Of a DNA stretch of 7,655 nucleotides, positions 7,008 through 7,655 are shown piece by piece. Below the pieces are notes generated by a model that was not told where the DNA came from, did no database searches, and was given only the letters and a program-made list of their open reading frames with translations. Source of the DNA: JBFKOL01 sp041628815 (GTDB lineage Bacteria; Bacteroidota; Bacteroidia; Chitinophagales; Saprospiraceae); contig JBFKOL010000202.1 of NCBI GenBank assembly GCA_041628815.1, positions 1 to 7,655 on the forward strand, written 5' to 3'. The position numbers and the translations under genes are program-made. The stretch's first letter is position 1. The number at the start of each line of letters is the position of its first letter.

Positions 7008-7031
7008 TCTATCCGCAACTCACCGAGACCG

Positions 7032-7655
7032 TTACTTTCTATCCGGCTCTTTCGCTTCAGCTAATATGGTTTCCATCTTAGCTCCTAATCTGCCTACTGA
7101 TCCGAGATGATAATTGAAGTAAAGCTCTAATTGGGACACGACTTCTTTGCTCATTTTACCAGATGCGAGCCACGAATCAAAATCTCCGGAAGAACGAATT
7201 ACTCGTGCCGCACCCATCGAAATCAGGTCATTGGCCTCAGGAAACCTGAGATGGTTGGGTCCGAACGCGATCCTGCAACGATGGTAGGCTGGCTCCAGGA
7301 TGTTGTGAATACCCCTTTCAAATCCTCCACCCACATAGGCAAAAGGAGATAACCGGTACAAATGGCGGAGCCATCCTTTTTCAATTACAATTGTCACCTG
7401 TCGGGTGTAGATCATTTCACCGGGAAATTTATTGGCAATTCCAAAACGACTCTCTATTTCAATGATGCGTTGTTCACTCGGTTCGTGAGGTACTATGACC
7501 AACCGGAGATCCGGCAGATGGTCGAGTACCTCGGCTAACAATTCTTCATCTTGCCGGTGCGTGCTGCCACAGATTATGGTGAGACGATCTTTTGTATAAA
7601 TACTAAGTGGCTTGGTAATGCCGGGAGGAACCGTATCCCCGGCAATTGACGCCAC
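7032..7655 (-). CDS. waaA: 3-deoxy-D-manno-octulosonic acid (Kdo) transferase, C-terminal half
   Basis: The last 207 codons of the gene are present; the start lies beyond the right edge. The GTG at 7655 is only an internal valine codon. The fragment is the C-terminal, nucleotide-sugar-binding Rossmann domain of a GT-B (GT30) glycosyltransferase. It shows CGSTH (29-33 of the fragment), LVIVPHEP (52-59), and a Bacteroidota-like AYVGGGFERGIHNILEP (106-122), whose Glu contacts the CMP-Kdo donor in this family. IAFGPNHLRFPEANDL follows. The enzyme adds Kdo to the lipid A precursor at the inner face of the cytoplasmic membrane; the membrane-associated N-terminal acceptor domain is not in the window. 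It ends at a TAA facing valS, 78 bp away. Confidence 0.92.
   Translation of the reverse strand: MASIAGDTVPPGITKPLSIYTKDRLTIICGSTHRQDEELLAEVLDHLPDLRLVIVPHEPSEQRIIEIESRFGIANKFPGEMIYTRQVTIVIEKGWLRHLYRLSPFAYVGGGFERGIHNILEPAYHRCRIAFGPNHLRFPEANDLISMGAARVIRSSGDFDSWLASGKMSKEVVSQLELYFNYHLGSVGRLGAKMETILAEAKEPDRK

Noticed and set aside
7131..7352. 73-codon plus-strand open frame opposite waaA
   Set aside because: It is antisense to the conserved Kdo transferase coding sequence and shows no protein feature.

Overview
This window most likely comes from a Bacteroidota chromosome. Perfect copies of the phylum's TAnnTTTG -7 promoter motif lie in front of genes, and I see no strong Shine-Dalgarno sequence before the starts I inspected. 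LysA, ValS, the Kdo-transferase fragment and the lipoprotein/acyltransferase genes all read like Bacteroidota versions of their families. WaaA implies a Gram-negative envelope with Kdo-containing lipid A, and LysA implies diaminopimelate-derived lysine. I see no mobile element, CRISPR array, rRNA or tRNA.

Layout, left to right. Bases 1-221 (minus) hold the N-terminal part of a carboxymuconolactone decarboxylase/AhpD-like protein with a CPYC redox motif. A 61-bp divergent spacer follows; it has a -7-type motif on each strand and a 15-bp perfect palindrome directly after the rightward one. Rightward from there come a small lipoprotein that looks like a degenerate inorganic pyrophosphatase (283-810) and, 11 bp later, a FemAB/BioF2-type GNAT acyltransferase (822-2090). 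These two probably form an operon. The acyltransferase overlaps tail-to-tail, by 25 bp, with a leftward two-gene unit: an ECF sigma factor (2382-2918) and a one-helix membrane protein that is its likely anti-sigma factor (2066-2389). Those two genes overlap by 8 bp.

A 152-bp divergent spacer separates the sigma factor from a rightward housekeeping operon: lysA (diaminopimelate decarboxylase, 3071-4327) and valS (valyl-tRNA synthetase, 4335-6953), 7 bp apart. After a 78-bp convergent spacer with an AT-only inverted repeat, the C-terminal half of a Kdo transferase gene (waaA) enters leftward from the right edge.

Much of the window is ordinary core metabolism and translation. The parts worth a second look are the pyrophosphatase-like lipoprotein that seems to have lost its metal-binding aspartates, the palindrome at its promoter, the small sigma/anti-sigma pair, and the edge gene, which resembles a peroxidase-like protein of arsenosugar loci. 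I do not see a clear new multi-gene system here.
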